Below, one piece after another: positions 30,140 through 39,952 of a DNA stretch of 64,000 nt (position 1 is the stretch's first letter; every line of letters starts with the position of its first letter). The translations under genes were made by a program, and so were the position numbers. Origin of the DNA: Nitzschia sp. pyKryTriq1 (taxonomy: Eukaryota > Bacillariophyta > Bacillariophyceae > Bacillariales > Bacillariaceae); the NCBI GenBank assembly GCA_956465555.1, contig OY101130.1, forward strand, positions 806,001 to 870,000. Reading direction: 5' to 3'. A model generated the notes under the pieces. It was given only the letters and a program-made list of their open reading frames with translations. It was not told the origin of the DNA and did no database searches.

Positions 30140-30834
30140 ATGGCGGATGCAACCATGATCGGAAAATCGAATGTTGGTATAGGACCCCCTCGAATGGAGT
30201 GACGAGGTTGAAATTCATGCAATACTTTGCTTGTTCGGATGGGGATTCCTTTTGCCGGTTTCGATCTTCACCCTCTCGCACCTCAACCGCCGAAGCATCC
30301 AACTACATTCGTTTGGAGTTCATTTCCATATGCTTTTTGGTACACTCGGGTTCATATGTGCCTTGGCAGGGTTTGGATATGGCATCCATCACTTTTCAAC
30401 CTTTTCCAGACCCGATGTGTCCAAGGATAGTATGGGTCGCGCGGTAGCCGGAACTGTCGCTACGGCTGGCGCCATTCTCCAAGTTTTATTCATGTTCAAT
30501 ATGCGCAAACCCGAATATCCAGGCCAATGTGGTAGAAGATAGGACATTTGGGCACCGAGGCCTCGGCTTTTTAAGTTTCTTTTTTGCCTTCGTGGCGCTA
30601 GAGACTGGTACCCACATCACGAATGTCAGGTTCATCGAATCACTCGCGAATCGCAATGGAATGTATTCTGTAGGATTCATCGGAGCGATCATTGCGAGTG
30701 TTGTTGTTTTTGCTTGTACCGTTCAGCTAGCGATCTTTTACTATCCAGTGCAAGTCAGTCACGACGAGCAGGTGGAAGTTTCAGCAGGAGACGCGGAAGG
30801 AGGCGCAAAAGTAACAGATGATAATAACGCATAA
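30140..30834 (+). pseudogene. cytochrome b561-type membrane protein gene, frame-disrupted
   Basis: Three consecutive reading frames encode parts of one b561-like domain: a short start (MADATMIGKSNVGIG), then EIHAILCLFGWGFLLPV, HFHMLFGTLGFICALAGFGYG and a third helix ending FMFNMRKPEY. The last frame adds HRGLGFLSFFFAFVALETG and a helix ending TVQLAIFYY. Five helices and the spaced His residues (IHAIL, VHFHM, GIHHF, HRGLG) fit b561, which moves electrons from ascorbate across membranes. The first switch lies at a five-C run (30185-30189) and the second near 30530. No intron of normal size fits either. It is either decayed or carries sequencing errors. A DOMON domain, often fused in front, is absent. 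Confidence 0.6.
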
Positions 30835-30969
30835 ACAGGGATTGCATGATCAAGTCACTCATGAAACCGTTCCCTATATCCATTTATCAATCACAAAAAG
30901 ATAAATTGCAGTAATTTTATCATTCCATCATCTGCCATTCCACGCCGCCCTCAATACCACGAGTGATTT

Positions 30970-31302
30970 TTATCGCCTCACGACATGAACTTGAACCTCG
31001 GACTGTTTCTTGATAAAGTCGTTGATTTGCCACATTCCCGTGAAATTTTCTTCTATGTTTTGATCGTTGAGTTTAACAATGCGCTGTCCTGCCTCTATGT
31101 ATCCCGCGTGCATTCGATCAAAGGGAGACCCCGGCTTGATTTCTTTGATGAACCATTGTTTTCCGCGCTTTTCCAACACCAGCCCCACATCGTCATCTGC
31201 ATTGGCCTTTTTTACAGCCGCACGCTTGAAGTCGTTAGGTCGGAATTCAGGAATGGGCCTGTTTAGAGCCGGGTGATTCTCAGTGTAATATTGCATGGAC
31301 AT
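30970..31302 (-). CDS. small PDZ-domain protein
   Basis: 110 residues from the ATG at 31302 (MSMQYYTENHPALN). Residues about 35-110 form one PDZ-like domain: DDDVGLVLEKRGKQWFIKEI, PGSPFDRMHAGYIEAGQRIV, LNDQNIE and a final strand VQVHVVRR. The carboxylate-binding loop is not the classical GLGF. Upstream open frame without ATG, with a possible AG acceptor (AATTGTAG) next to it, leaves room for a further 5' exon. A single-PDZ adaptor is the likely role; the partner is unknown. It ends 135 bases from the damaged b561 gene on the opposite strand. Confidence 0.65.
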   Translation of the reverse strand: MSMQYYTENHPALNRPIPEFRPNDFKRAAVKKANADDDVGLVLEKRGKQWFIKEIKPGSPFDRMHAGYIEAGQRIVKLNDQNIEENFTGMWQINDFIKKQSEVQVHVVRR

Positions 31303-32474
31303 GATGTCCGCAACAATAATCCTACAATTACTCAGTAGAGGAAAGTTTCGGTGGCAGCAGGACGTGCTGGTGGGGGAGGAGCGATCGGTGATCGGCCACA
31401 GGCAGAGTGCAAGGTACGAAAGGGCGGTAAAAAACTTGCGATGATTCAAATTATGATGGATGTTGGTACTTGTACTTTGAACACTGGGTTGCTTGTTGTT
31501 TGCCGTGCTTGGTGATCGTCAATCGTCGTCAATCCAGCGTATCAACGACGAACGACAAGAACAACGACGTCTCTTCTCGTAGAGAGAGCGAGCGGTCACG
31601 GTCACGGTCATCGTCATCGATCATAATAATAATAATATTATTATTATCATCTTTTGGATCTTGGAAGCAACGTGCTCGTTGCTCGCTCGCCGCGGGCGCA
31701 GCTCGCGCATGAGTGAGTGAGTCGTGTGTCTGCTTTGTATCTCTGATATGTCTGCCCATAAACAACTAAATCAGAACCAGGAGCGGGCGTGCGTGGGATC
31801 GGAAACCCGACTGTGGAAGGTGGCATTTCTTTTTTAAAATAATTGAGGCAAATCTCCCCAAGGTCTCTGTGCAATAAAGCAAGACTAGGGTTGCTCATCG
31901 ATTGCTTTCTAATATTGTGAGCTTTAAACTATTTGCTTTTGGGTTGCTTGTAAGATATCCGTCAACGAGATCTTTGTATTTTCAGTTCTACGATCTACGT
32001 AGAATGTGTGCCTGAATATCATCATATGTCGCGAATTCGTGCGCATGTACTCGTTCTTCTAGAATACGTCACTGGTCTCAGTTTAGGTCACCACTTCCAA
32101 TCTCTTCAAAGTGCTCGCCTGTCTGTTCACGCGGGCGCCTTCCAGACGAAACTCCTTCTGTCTCCGTCTGTCTGGCTGTCGAGCCACTTACTGGGCCGAA
32201 TTTTTTGAATCCCGGCGGATGCGTACGCGAGTGCGCGCGTTCGAGCTTGGTTCGAGCACTTTCTCAACGCAAGCGACGCGGATGCGGAGGAAAACACGAA
32301 ACAACAACCAGGCCATGACCGAAGCACGCCGAACAACATGATGAGGAAACAACAGAAAATTTCGCGTCGTCTCCGGTCTCCGCGGTCCTTCCATTAGTAT
32401 TGCTTCTTCGTTTCCATTCCTCTGCTTCGACTTTCCATCGCTCGTTCCAACCTTTTTAAATCTTGACTGTGATC
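31303..32474. other. intergenic region
   Basis: Holds a self-complementary (ATA)n(TAT)n run at about 31623-31649 and otherwise plain unique sequence. No gene supported. The last part serves as CHMP1 promoter and leader. Confidence 0.4.
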
Positions 32475-33167
32475 ATGGGAAACAAAGTATCGTTAGAAGA
32501 TGAAATGATCAACTTGCGGATAGTGAGCAAGCAAATGCAACGGTCGGCGAAAAAGTGCGAAAAGAACGAAAAGCAGGCCCTCGACAAACTGAAAAAGGTA
32601 AGTCTCTAACCGAAAGCTGTCATTGTGGATCCACATTTGACACTCATCCCATCCGTGAACCTACTTCACCTGCAGGCTATACAACAGGGGAACCACGAAG
32701 GTGCCCGGATCTACGGCCAGGATGCCATCCGCGAGAAGAACCAGGCGTTGAACCAACTGAAAATGGCAAGTCGAATCGACGCCTGCTCCTCACGGATCGA
32801 AACGGCAGTACGCATGGGACAAGTTACAGACGCGATGAAAGGTGTAGTCAAGGGCATGGACAAGGGTATTGCTAGCATGGATATCAATAAGATCAGTGCC
32901 TTGATGGACAAGTTTGAATCTCAGTTTGAAGATTTGGACGTCAAAACCCAATATATGGAGGGCACTATGAATGCAACAACAGCCACTTCGACGCCAGCGG
33001 AACAAGTGGACGACTTGATATCGCAGGTAGCGGATGCCAACAACTTGGAACTGGGAGAAGCTTTCGCTCAAGCGGGGCCTGTGGGCAAGAAGACACCTCA
33101 GGTCCAAGAAGCCGCCAAGCCTGTGGCCGACGATTTGGAAGCTCGATTGGCGAACCTAAGAAATTAG
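32475..33167 (+). CDS. CHMP1: ESCRT-III subunit CHMP1 (Vps46/Did2)
   Basis: Exons 32475-32597 and 32676-33167 around a 78-nt phase-0 intron, 204 residues. It is a Snf7-family protein that polymerises on membranes and helps recruit and control Vps4 in endosomal sorting and cytokinesis. The basic helical hairpin is clear (RSAKKCEKNEKQALDKLKK, then AIQQGNHEGARIYGQDAI), followed by ISALMDKFESQFEDLDV and MEGTMNATTATSTP, which closely match CHMP1 of animals and plants. The C-terminus DDLEARLANLRN fits the MIM1 motif that binds the MIT domain of Vps4. The first exon starts directly with MGNKVSLED, a Gly at position 2 that could be myristoylated. Confidence 0.93.
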
Positions 33168-34179
33168 ATACTTTCAATTACGTTTTGTGGCTAGCAAAGA
33201 GTAGATACGTGATGGACTGAACCCTCCTATGTCTAGGTTTGTTTCGTGTGTCCGTATCCTCCCGTAGACCGGCCAAAGAGGAACGATCGAGAGGTAAAAT
33301 GTGTCAAAACTTTCATAAAATCATACAACCGAGTCACAAAGACGAAGTTGTATCGCTCCTCGCCTCTAGCTACTCGCTGTCTGCTACCACGGACTAGTAT
33401 CAAGCTGATTTACCAGTATTTAGATGCCCAAGAAGAACGGCTATTCAACGGTAGTTTATGATGGGATGTCAGCCACTTGTTGAAGACTGCGACTCCATTG
33501 TTGACAATCAGTATCGGTTTGTTCAATTATTTGATAATTGACAACTCTGACTTTCCTACTCTACTAGAGAGTAATCAGCTGGATAATTATTTAAGAAAGG
33601 TCTCCTGCTGCATAGTCAAGTATTGTTGGAGACTGCGTGGAGATTTGAGATACGGTAAGGTAACGAATGCAATTAATGGGTCGTACTAGTCCGAAATAAT
33701 TGGCACCACCCTGATGACTTTCCCCTTTTCTTCTGGAAAAATCCCCGAAATTGTAAATTGGCGGCTCTCGACGACGTCGACGGACAATAAAAAAACGCAG
33801 CACATCAGGTTCGACGAAGGACAGTGCAATCATTAGACTATTACGCATGCATGGCTGTTGACAACAGTAGATTACTGGTTACCGGGAATCATCGTAGTAT
33901 ATTTTATTGTGATGTTCAGAATGATGATGATGACTCAGAGGCTTGGCCACAAATAATTATCAGCTCTCTTCATCGGCAGTGCTTCTTCGATCATCCGCTC
34001 CGGCCAGCCACGGCCATCATCGATCATCGCCGCATGATGGCCCAAAAAAGATTTGTCTGTCGGCAGACGTCACCTCTAGTAGTAGAGATACCGGTAGTAC
34101 GGTACCGGCAGTACGGTACTGACTTTATTGCGGCGACATTATTGATACTGAACTGTATTGCATTGTCTAAACTACCACA
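33168..34179. other. intergenic region
   Basis: No gene supported. Includes an inverted repeat TACTCT-ACTAG-AGAGTA at 33557-33573 and a mixed island CTAGTAGTAGAG then CCGGTAGTACGGTACCGG at about 34076-34118, just upstream of the DUF4079 gene. Confidence 0.45.
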
Positions 34180-34903
34180 ATGATGGCCCGACTGTCCATT
34201 CTCTTCCTTTCCTGCATGGTAGGAGTCATGACGACCAATGCATTCGTCTCACCCAACACGTTTTCCAAGAAGCGTGCGTCGTCCATCGCCATGGAAATGT
34301 CGGCATTTGATGGCATCAAGGGGCCTGTTCAGTCCTACGTCAATATTTGGTGAGTAAAAGACAGTGCGTCCAAGCATCCATTCTTGTGCATTCGGCGGCT
34401 TTCTAATGACTCTTTCTTTCGTCAACTGAAGGACACCCATGTTCCAACAAGCCAAAGAGGCAGGCTTGGCTCCCGACTTCTTGTTGCATTGGGGACACGG
34501 CGGTGCCATGGCTACTGTATTGTTGACCATGGGAGTAATCGGAGCCTACATGGGCTGGCAAATTCGGCTCGGTAATGGTAATGACATCACTTCGCTAACG
34601 TTGGGAGAAACCATTCGCGAAGCACACCCGAAAATCATGGGAGGCGCATTGTTCTTTTTTTTATTGGGCGGACAAGGAGGGCTTGTCTTGTTGGACACTC
34701 AAGGGCAAAGCATTTTGGAATCACCGCATGCAGTCACGGCTGCCCTGGCGATCGGATTGATGATCGTCCAGGCTATTCTGCCCCGATTCTTTGAGAAGGG
34801 AGGAGCTCTGGCAAGAGACGCTCACACCTATATAGGATCGGCTACCGTGGTAGCACTCTTTGCGCACATGGCGACGGGTATCAAATTGGGATTGTCTTTT
34901 TAA
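34180..34903 (+). CDS. plastid DUF4079 membrane protein
   Basis: Exons 34180-34349 and 34432-34903 around an 82-nt intron (34350-34431) that splits a Trp codon, 213 residues. The start is a signal peptide ([20 protein letters not shown]) followed by AFVSP, the plastid import motif. Mature part: [20 protein letters not shown], a glycine-rich first helix, then [34 protein letters not shown] and [18 protein letters not shown], four membrane helices in the DUF4079 pattern shared by cyanobacteria and plastids. The conserved His in the first, third loop and last helices (HWGHGG, DAHTYIG, FAHMATG) could bind haem or pigment; that is inference. A thylakoid or inner-envelope location is likely. Confidence 0.8.
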
Positions 34904-35671
34904 AGGAGAATAGTTTCGTAAGAACTCTATAGCAGCGATCCTTTCATATACTTTTCTACTGTACTTGCGGTTAAGAACTGCATCCTCTCTGTCTCTCCAC
35001 CGATTGCCTTCGCGAAAAATGCGTCAAATTCTTTTTGTCGACTAGTAGAGGAGTGGAAACTAGTTTTCGTTCACAATTGGAAATTCGAAAAGGGGATACG
35101 CAGACATGATCGTGTGTATCTTGGGTTGTGCCTGCGAGAATTTGATCACTCTCGTAGTACTCTTGTAGCTACTTACTACTACAGTCGGAACGACGACTCT
35201 ACTCTACTAGCTACTCTCTGGTAGCTAATAGAATTGAGTTGACTGAAACTATACCGGTACGTACCGTACCAGTACCGGTGCGGTAGGTCTTTAGCTAGGA
35301 CGTTCGGAACTAAAATAGTTCTCAATTTTCTCATGTCCATTGGCCAACATCACAAGCAAATCTGAGATGAAATTCGACTTCCTGAGTCCCTTACGGAGTC
35401 CCGTACGTACACAATTGTACGTACGCGGCACAGTACACATGGCACTTTGTGCGCTATTTATTCAGAAGCCTTCATCGCCATTATTCGTTGAGTACGATGG
35501 GAGAAGACTTCACTGTAGTTTTCTTTCTTTGTTATTACGATATCTTCTCAAAATCACTACAAACAACGATGAAATTAAAGCTGCAAATGGCGCTTGATTA
35601 TTGTCTACTTTGCATTCTCCTCTCGCTCCCTCTCGCTCTACTCTAGAAGCATGCGACATACTTGAAGTATA
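34904..35671. other. intergenic region with GTAC repeats
   Basis: GTAC island at 35250-35285 (ACCGGTACGTACCGTACC) and the inverted repeat at 35402-35425 listed next. CTACTAG-type words occur near 35040 and 35200. No gene. Confidence 0.45.
35402..35425. repeat. GTAC inverted repeat
   Basis: CGTACGTAC, ACAATT, GTACGTACG: nine bases and their exact reverse complement around a six-base centre. Confidence 0.9.
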
Positions 35672-37929
35672 ATGCAGTTATCTGCATTTCCAAATGAGGA
35701 ATCCCAAGCCGAAGAGATGTTGACGCGGGTGCAGAAGCGCTGGCCGAGTGCGAATGCGCGCACGAGTACGAGTACATCTCCTGGATCTCAATGTCTCGCT
35801 TGCAAACCCAAAGGCCTGGCAAGGGTAAATTTGGTGCTGGTGGCCCTCTTCGTGTACAGGATGCTTGAAAACAAGAACCGGCTCTTGTTCGAACCTTCCG
35901 TACAAGCCAAGCAGGAATCAAAAAATGCACCAGCACCCGATGCCGTTGCTCACCCCTTTCCACTCGCCCCTTTCGAGAGGGACCCTCTCCTCTCAGCAAC
36001 GCCGACAATGCGGCTAGGGGCCAGCATAGCACCTAAGAGACCGGTGTCCGAAGTCGGTGGTGGTGATGTATTTCCACAGCTCAACTTGGTGGGACACAAT
36101 TTCTCGCCAAGCTGGGGTTCCTCTCACGCACGCCCGGGAAGTGGACAGTGCCCTTTGGTCGTTGCAACCAGCAATCGCACCTCGCTACTAGCCCCAGTCA
36201 CTCCCACCCATTCACTCGCTCCGGGAGAGTTACCTGGGTACACTGGTTGGTTCCGACCTTTGGCACCGCTACTGAATTTCTATAGACCGATTCATTTCGG
36301 TCCCAGGCCAACATCCCCGTCTGGGTACACTTTGCCTCTTGGTGGGCTGTACTTCTTCGACACGACATATACAACTACCGGTAGTAGTGCATCCGATAGT
36401 GCGCTGAACTTTATAGTGGATGACAATTCAAAGGATCCCATTCCGTGGACGACAGTCGTTCTCTGCCCATATGAGACTTGTCAACAAGCCAAGTCGCAGT
36501 TCTACGCACGCGCCTATGGGCCAGCCCTTTTGGCTGGATCTATCAACAAAATATCTGTGGAAAATACCGCTTCCGCAGAGACTCTACAAGGATATGAGAT
36601 TGCCTTTTATTTTAGATTCCCCGGTCTATATACCGTCGAAGTGGTACTGGAACAGGGAGATGCATGGGGATTGGAGGGATATCCACGAACAATGAAGGAT
36701 ATCAAAGGCGGAGACCCCGATCCCGCGTACGAAGGATGGATGTTGCCCGACTTTCCACGTTCCCTTGTAGTTGAAAGACAAAGAGCAGCTGCTCCCAAAC
36801 AAGATCTGCCATGGTGTTCGATGCAACAAATAGCAACAATCGATCGATCAGCCCAGTGGATTGTCACCGGAAAAGCGGTCGCTGCCAACCCTATTCCTGA
36901 TTTTCACATGGGGTCCAAAGACCAATATCAAACTGGATTCGTCACTTTGGGAATTTGTACGGACTATGTCAAACGCGATTGTGCGTTGCTTCCTACAAAC
37001 AAGATCATTGCTGCGAACCCGGGACCTGTGAAGGCGTCTGACAATATTCTATCTAGATGCATGGACTTCAACCGTACTCGTGCTCGTGCGGATACCCAAC
37101 GTGTCCCAGGTGCTACCAATAAGAAATCATTGAACATTATCATTATTGGTGACTCGGTTGTACGTTATAATGTAAGTTTTACTTTTGGGCCGAGAATGGG
37201 GACTGTTGCTTCTCTATCATGAAACTGATTCAAGACCTGCAGATGATGCGACTGGCTGATGACCTGAAACTATCTGTGACTCCGGGACAAGAAGTTTATG
37301 TTACCTTTATTGCTCAAATTTTTGCGGGCGCTGCATATATCGGTCCAGTCATTCAAGAAAAGTTGGAGAGCTTGGCAAAGAGCCGAGATGAATACCGCGT
37401 CGTCATTTTCAATTTTGGATTGCATGACATCAAAGATGGATGTGTTTCCACAACTGTCGACGCCATGAATACCAAAAGCCGAGAAACGCCTGTCCGACGC
37501 GCGGCCGGAGATTGTCTGGAATTCTTTCGGTTTGGATTTTCAAAATTTGTTGAGTTTCTGGAGCGTTATCCGGCCGACCTCAAAGTCTTTCGCACCTCAA
37601 ATGCTGGTTGGATGCGGTGGGGCAATTTTGGATTCGGATGGCCTGCCGAAAATCAGCAGCTTTCCATTTATTCGCACCATTCCACCAAAGTACTGAATGA
37701 AGCAGCGCTAGAAATCCTCCACACTACCTCCAGCAGTATCTACAGCTTGGATTTCTATTGGCCAACCTTGGCTCGACCAGACAATACCGATGTCGATGGG
37801 ACAAAAGGCCACAGTGCAGCAAGTCATTTGGTTCATCCAGGAGTGGACACGAGTCGACTGTTGGTCCGAATGCAAGTCATGATGATCATGCGGCATTTTT
37901 GTAGTGACTATCTTGATTCCGTTCTTTGA
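35672..37929 (+). CDS. NXPE/PC-esterase-like SGNH membrane protein
   Basis: Exons 35672-37171 and 37243-37929 around a 71-nt phase-0 intron, 728 residues. A weak hydrophobic segment near residue 55-67 (VNLVLVALFVYRML) suggests a type II membrane protein. A beta-sandwich-like middle (IAFYFRFPGLYTVEVVLEQG) resembles the filamin-like part of NXPE proteins. The SGNH part starts with NIIIIGDSVVRYN (Gly-Asp-Ser block), has FNFGLHDIKDG, and ends near SHLVHPGVDTSR, where the final catalytic His is expected; the usual Asp three residues before it is not in place. Relatives add or remove acyl groups on glycans in the Golgi. Its 3' end lies 16 bases from a convergent sulfotransferase. Confidence 0.75.
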
Positions 37930-37945
37930 TTGCGGTTCGGCACAA

Positions 37946-39226
37946 TTATTTGTTTTCGCAGGGGGGTCGGCCATCTAAGATTCGAAAGCAATCTTGGATT
38001 ACCTTCGAATCGACCGAGGAACGCGCCAGTCGGTGGCGAAATTGCTCCAAGGCAGTGTCATAAAATTGAAAATCGTCGGCAAACCATATTTCCGCCATTT
38101 GACGCAATCGACACAGCCCTTCCTGGTCTCGAGTTTGAAATCTGCTTTTGGTATTATGTTTCGTATTGGATGAGTTCAAAAAAGATTGCGTGGCCGAAGC
38201 CGAAAAAAATTCTGGGAAGGTTTCCGTCAACAAGAGGACCGAGGCCTCAAAACATTCCTGAATCACGGTAAACACTCGTGGTGACGAGCCTTGGATGAGC
38301 TCAGTTGCGATGGAAAAATTAGCTTCGATCATAGCATCTTTTTGATACGGCAAATGGAAGGCTTTGCTTGGTTGCGTGGCTAGTAAGTGCATCCAGCCCG
38401 TCATGTTGTTGGCTAGAATGGTTGCATTCTGCTCCGGAGTCGACATGTAGCTCCAAACTGGATAAATCCGATGGACATATTGGAAATACGAAACCAGCCG
38501 ATCAAATGGGTCTCTCAACATCGTAAAAATCCGTAACGAAAAGTCTCTGGGTCGTGTTCGCCGTCGTCTTTGTTCCTGCCCCTTAGTTGACACACCGTTG
38601 TGGTGGGGCTCACCATCGATAACTTTTGGAAGTACATCCACGGCCCATTCCAGCACTGTGTCTTCGTAGGTTCGATGCGGACAGTCGAGGAAGTGTTGCT
38701 CAAAAAAGGGCGAAGGGAGCTCCGAGTTTTGGTCAAGAGATCCGAAGAAACACTCGAAATGAGATCCCATCTTTCTGGCAGCTGCAGCCCACGTCAAGAC
38801 GGAAGTACTTCCCGTCTTGGGAACCCGAAGAAAGCCGAGCATGCTCATACTTTTATCTGTTTTGACAGGGTGCGCTGTGTTGTATACACCTTTCGGGAGG
38901 AATGTGTCTTGAATCCACTGCCATCGCTCGCTTTTTTCAACAATGTTTTTCAAGATTTTCTTCTTCGCACCAATTAGTAGCGCGGGATCCCAAGTAGCAC
39001 TGCTGTTGAACGGATTGTACCTCACAACATGCTCGTCATTGGTATGACCTGCAGTCGGGACAGAAAACTTGTGATGCAAAGGGGCGGCAAGCAACTTTCC
39101 ATCGGTGTCACCGCTCTGAGATGATTGTAGCAAGTTTCCATGAAGTGTGATCGTTTGCCAAAACAGAAGGAGGTAGGAACAAGCCGATATCAGCACCAGC
39201 ATTTTGCTAGCTCCCCGCAGGGCCAT
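37946..39226 (-). CDS. Golgi-type carbohydrate sulfotransferase
   Basis: Single exon, 426 residues from the ATG at 39226. The N-terminal signal anchor (MLVLISACSYLLLFWQTITL) gives a type II Golgi topology. Sulfotransferase family 2 marks: the PAPS 5'-phosphosulfate loop FLRVPKTGSTS at about residue 135-145 and the 3'-phosphate block TMLRDPFDRLVSYFQYVH. The first block is closest in form to heparan-sulfate 2-O-type enzymes. Predicted to move sulfate from PAPS to a hydroxyl of a wall or secreted polysaccharide. It ends 16 bases from the NXPE-like gene, tail to tail, so their 3' UTRs must overlap. Confidence 0.85.
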   Translation of the reverse strand: MALRGASKMLVLISACSYLLLFWQTITLHGNLLQSSQSGDTDGKLLAAPLHHKFSVPTAGHTNDEHVVRYNPFNSSATWDPALLIGAKKKILKNIVEKSERWQWIQDTFLPKGVYNTAHPVKTDKSMSMLGFLRVPKTGSTSVLTWAAAARKMGSHFECFFGSLDQNSELPSPFFEQHFLDCPHRTYEDTVLEWAVDVLPKVIDGEPHHNGVSTKGQEQRRRRTRPRDFSLRIFTMLRDPFDRLVSYFQYVHRIYPVWSYMSTPEQNATILANNMTGWMHLLATQPSKAFHLPYQKDAMIEANFSIATELIQGSSPRVFTVIQECFEASVLLLTETFPEFFSASATQSFLNSSNTKHNTKSRFQTRDQEGLCRLRQMAEIWFADDFQFYDTALEQFRHRLARSSVDSKVIQDCFRILDGRPPCENK

Positions 39227-39952
39227 CTTCACCGTTACGACTACGTATAATTTTAATCAAGCAAAGGGAACTCGTAGTCCATTCTCCGCTGCTCTACTTT
39301 TTGTGACAAGCTACTAGCAAGGCGAGATGAATTTTTTTGTTCCGTTGGGTTGCTACAAGTAGCTGGTACTCCGCCGCGCTTGCCGCAGAGAATAGGTAAC
39401 TTTTCTTGCACTTGTACCAGTACTTTGTGTAAAACACGGGTAACAGCACCGTGCAGCGAAAACGCTCCACGTGCTCGCGAACAGCACAATGTTCTGCTCT
39501 ATTATCTATTACCAATTGGTAGCACTGCAACCAGTATTACACCTGGCGCACTCGCCGGCGCACTCGTACATAGTGACGCACTCGCCGGCGCACTCACCGG
39601 CGCACTCGCAGGCGCACTAGTCCTCAAGAGTGTCACGAACTACCGTTACCACGTACTTCGTAGCGTGCGCCTACCAGTCCACGTACCGTACAGTACAATA
39701 GGTGCCTTCGGCATGGTGCCTTCGGCAACGTCTCATTCTTCCTGAAGTCCGAGCCCCCCAAACTAATACGGTAGTTACTCTACTACTAGTAGAGAGGAAT
39801 ACCGGAATCCGCTCGTTCGTAGTAGTAGTAGTAGTAGTTAGTAGTTCGGCGCAGAGCTAGAGAGATTAGTAGGTCTCTATGATTAGCTTCCCCGATGTTA
39901 ACGTTACACTGTTATGAATATTAATATTATGTCCCCAGAGCCCAGAGGCAAT
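39227..39952. other. intergenic region
   Basis: Contains the 12-bp type repeat at 39545-39620, a GTAC cluster at about 39649-39692, CTACTACTAGTAGAGAG at 39780-39796 and a (GTA)n run near 39820-39840. No gene. Confidence 0.45.
39545..39620. repeat. short GCACTCGCCGGC-type tandem repeat
   Basis: Six near copies of GGCGCACTCGCC in direct array, one interrupted by a short spacer (GTACATAGTGAC). It lies next to a GTAC word cluster. Not part of a recognised gene. Confidence 0.75.
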
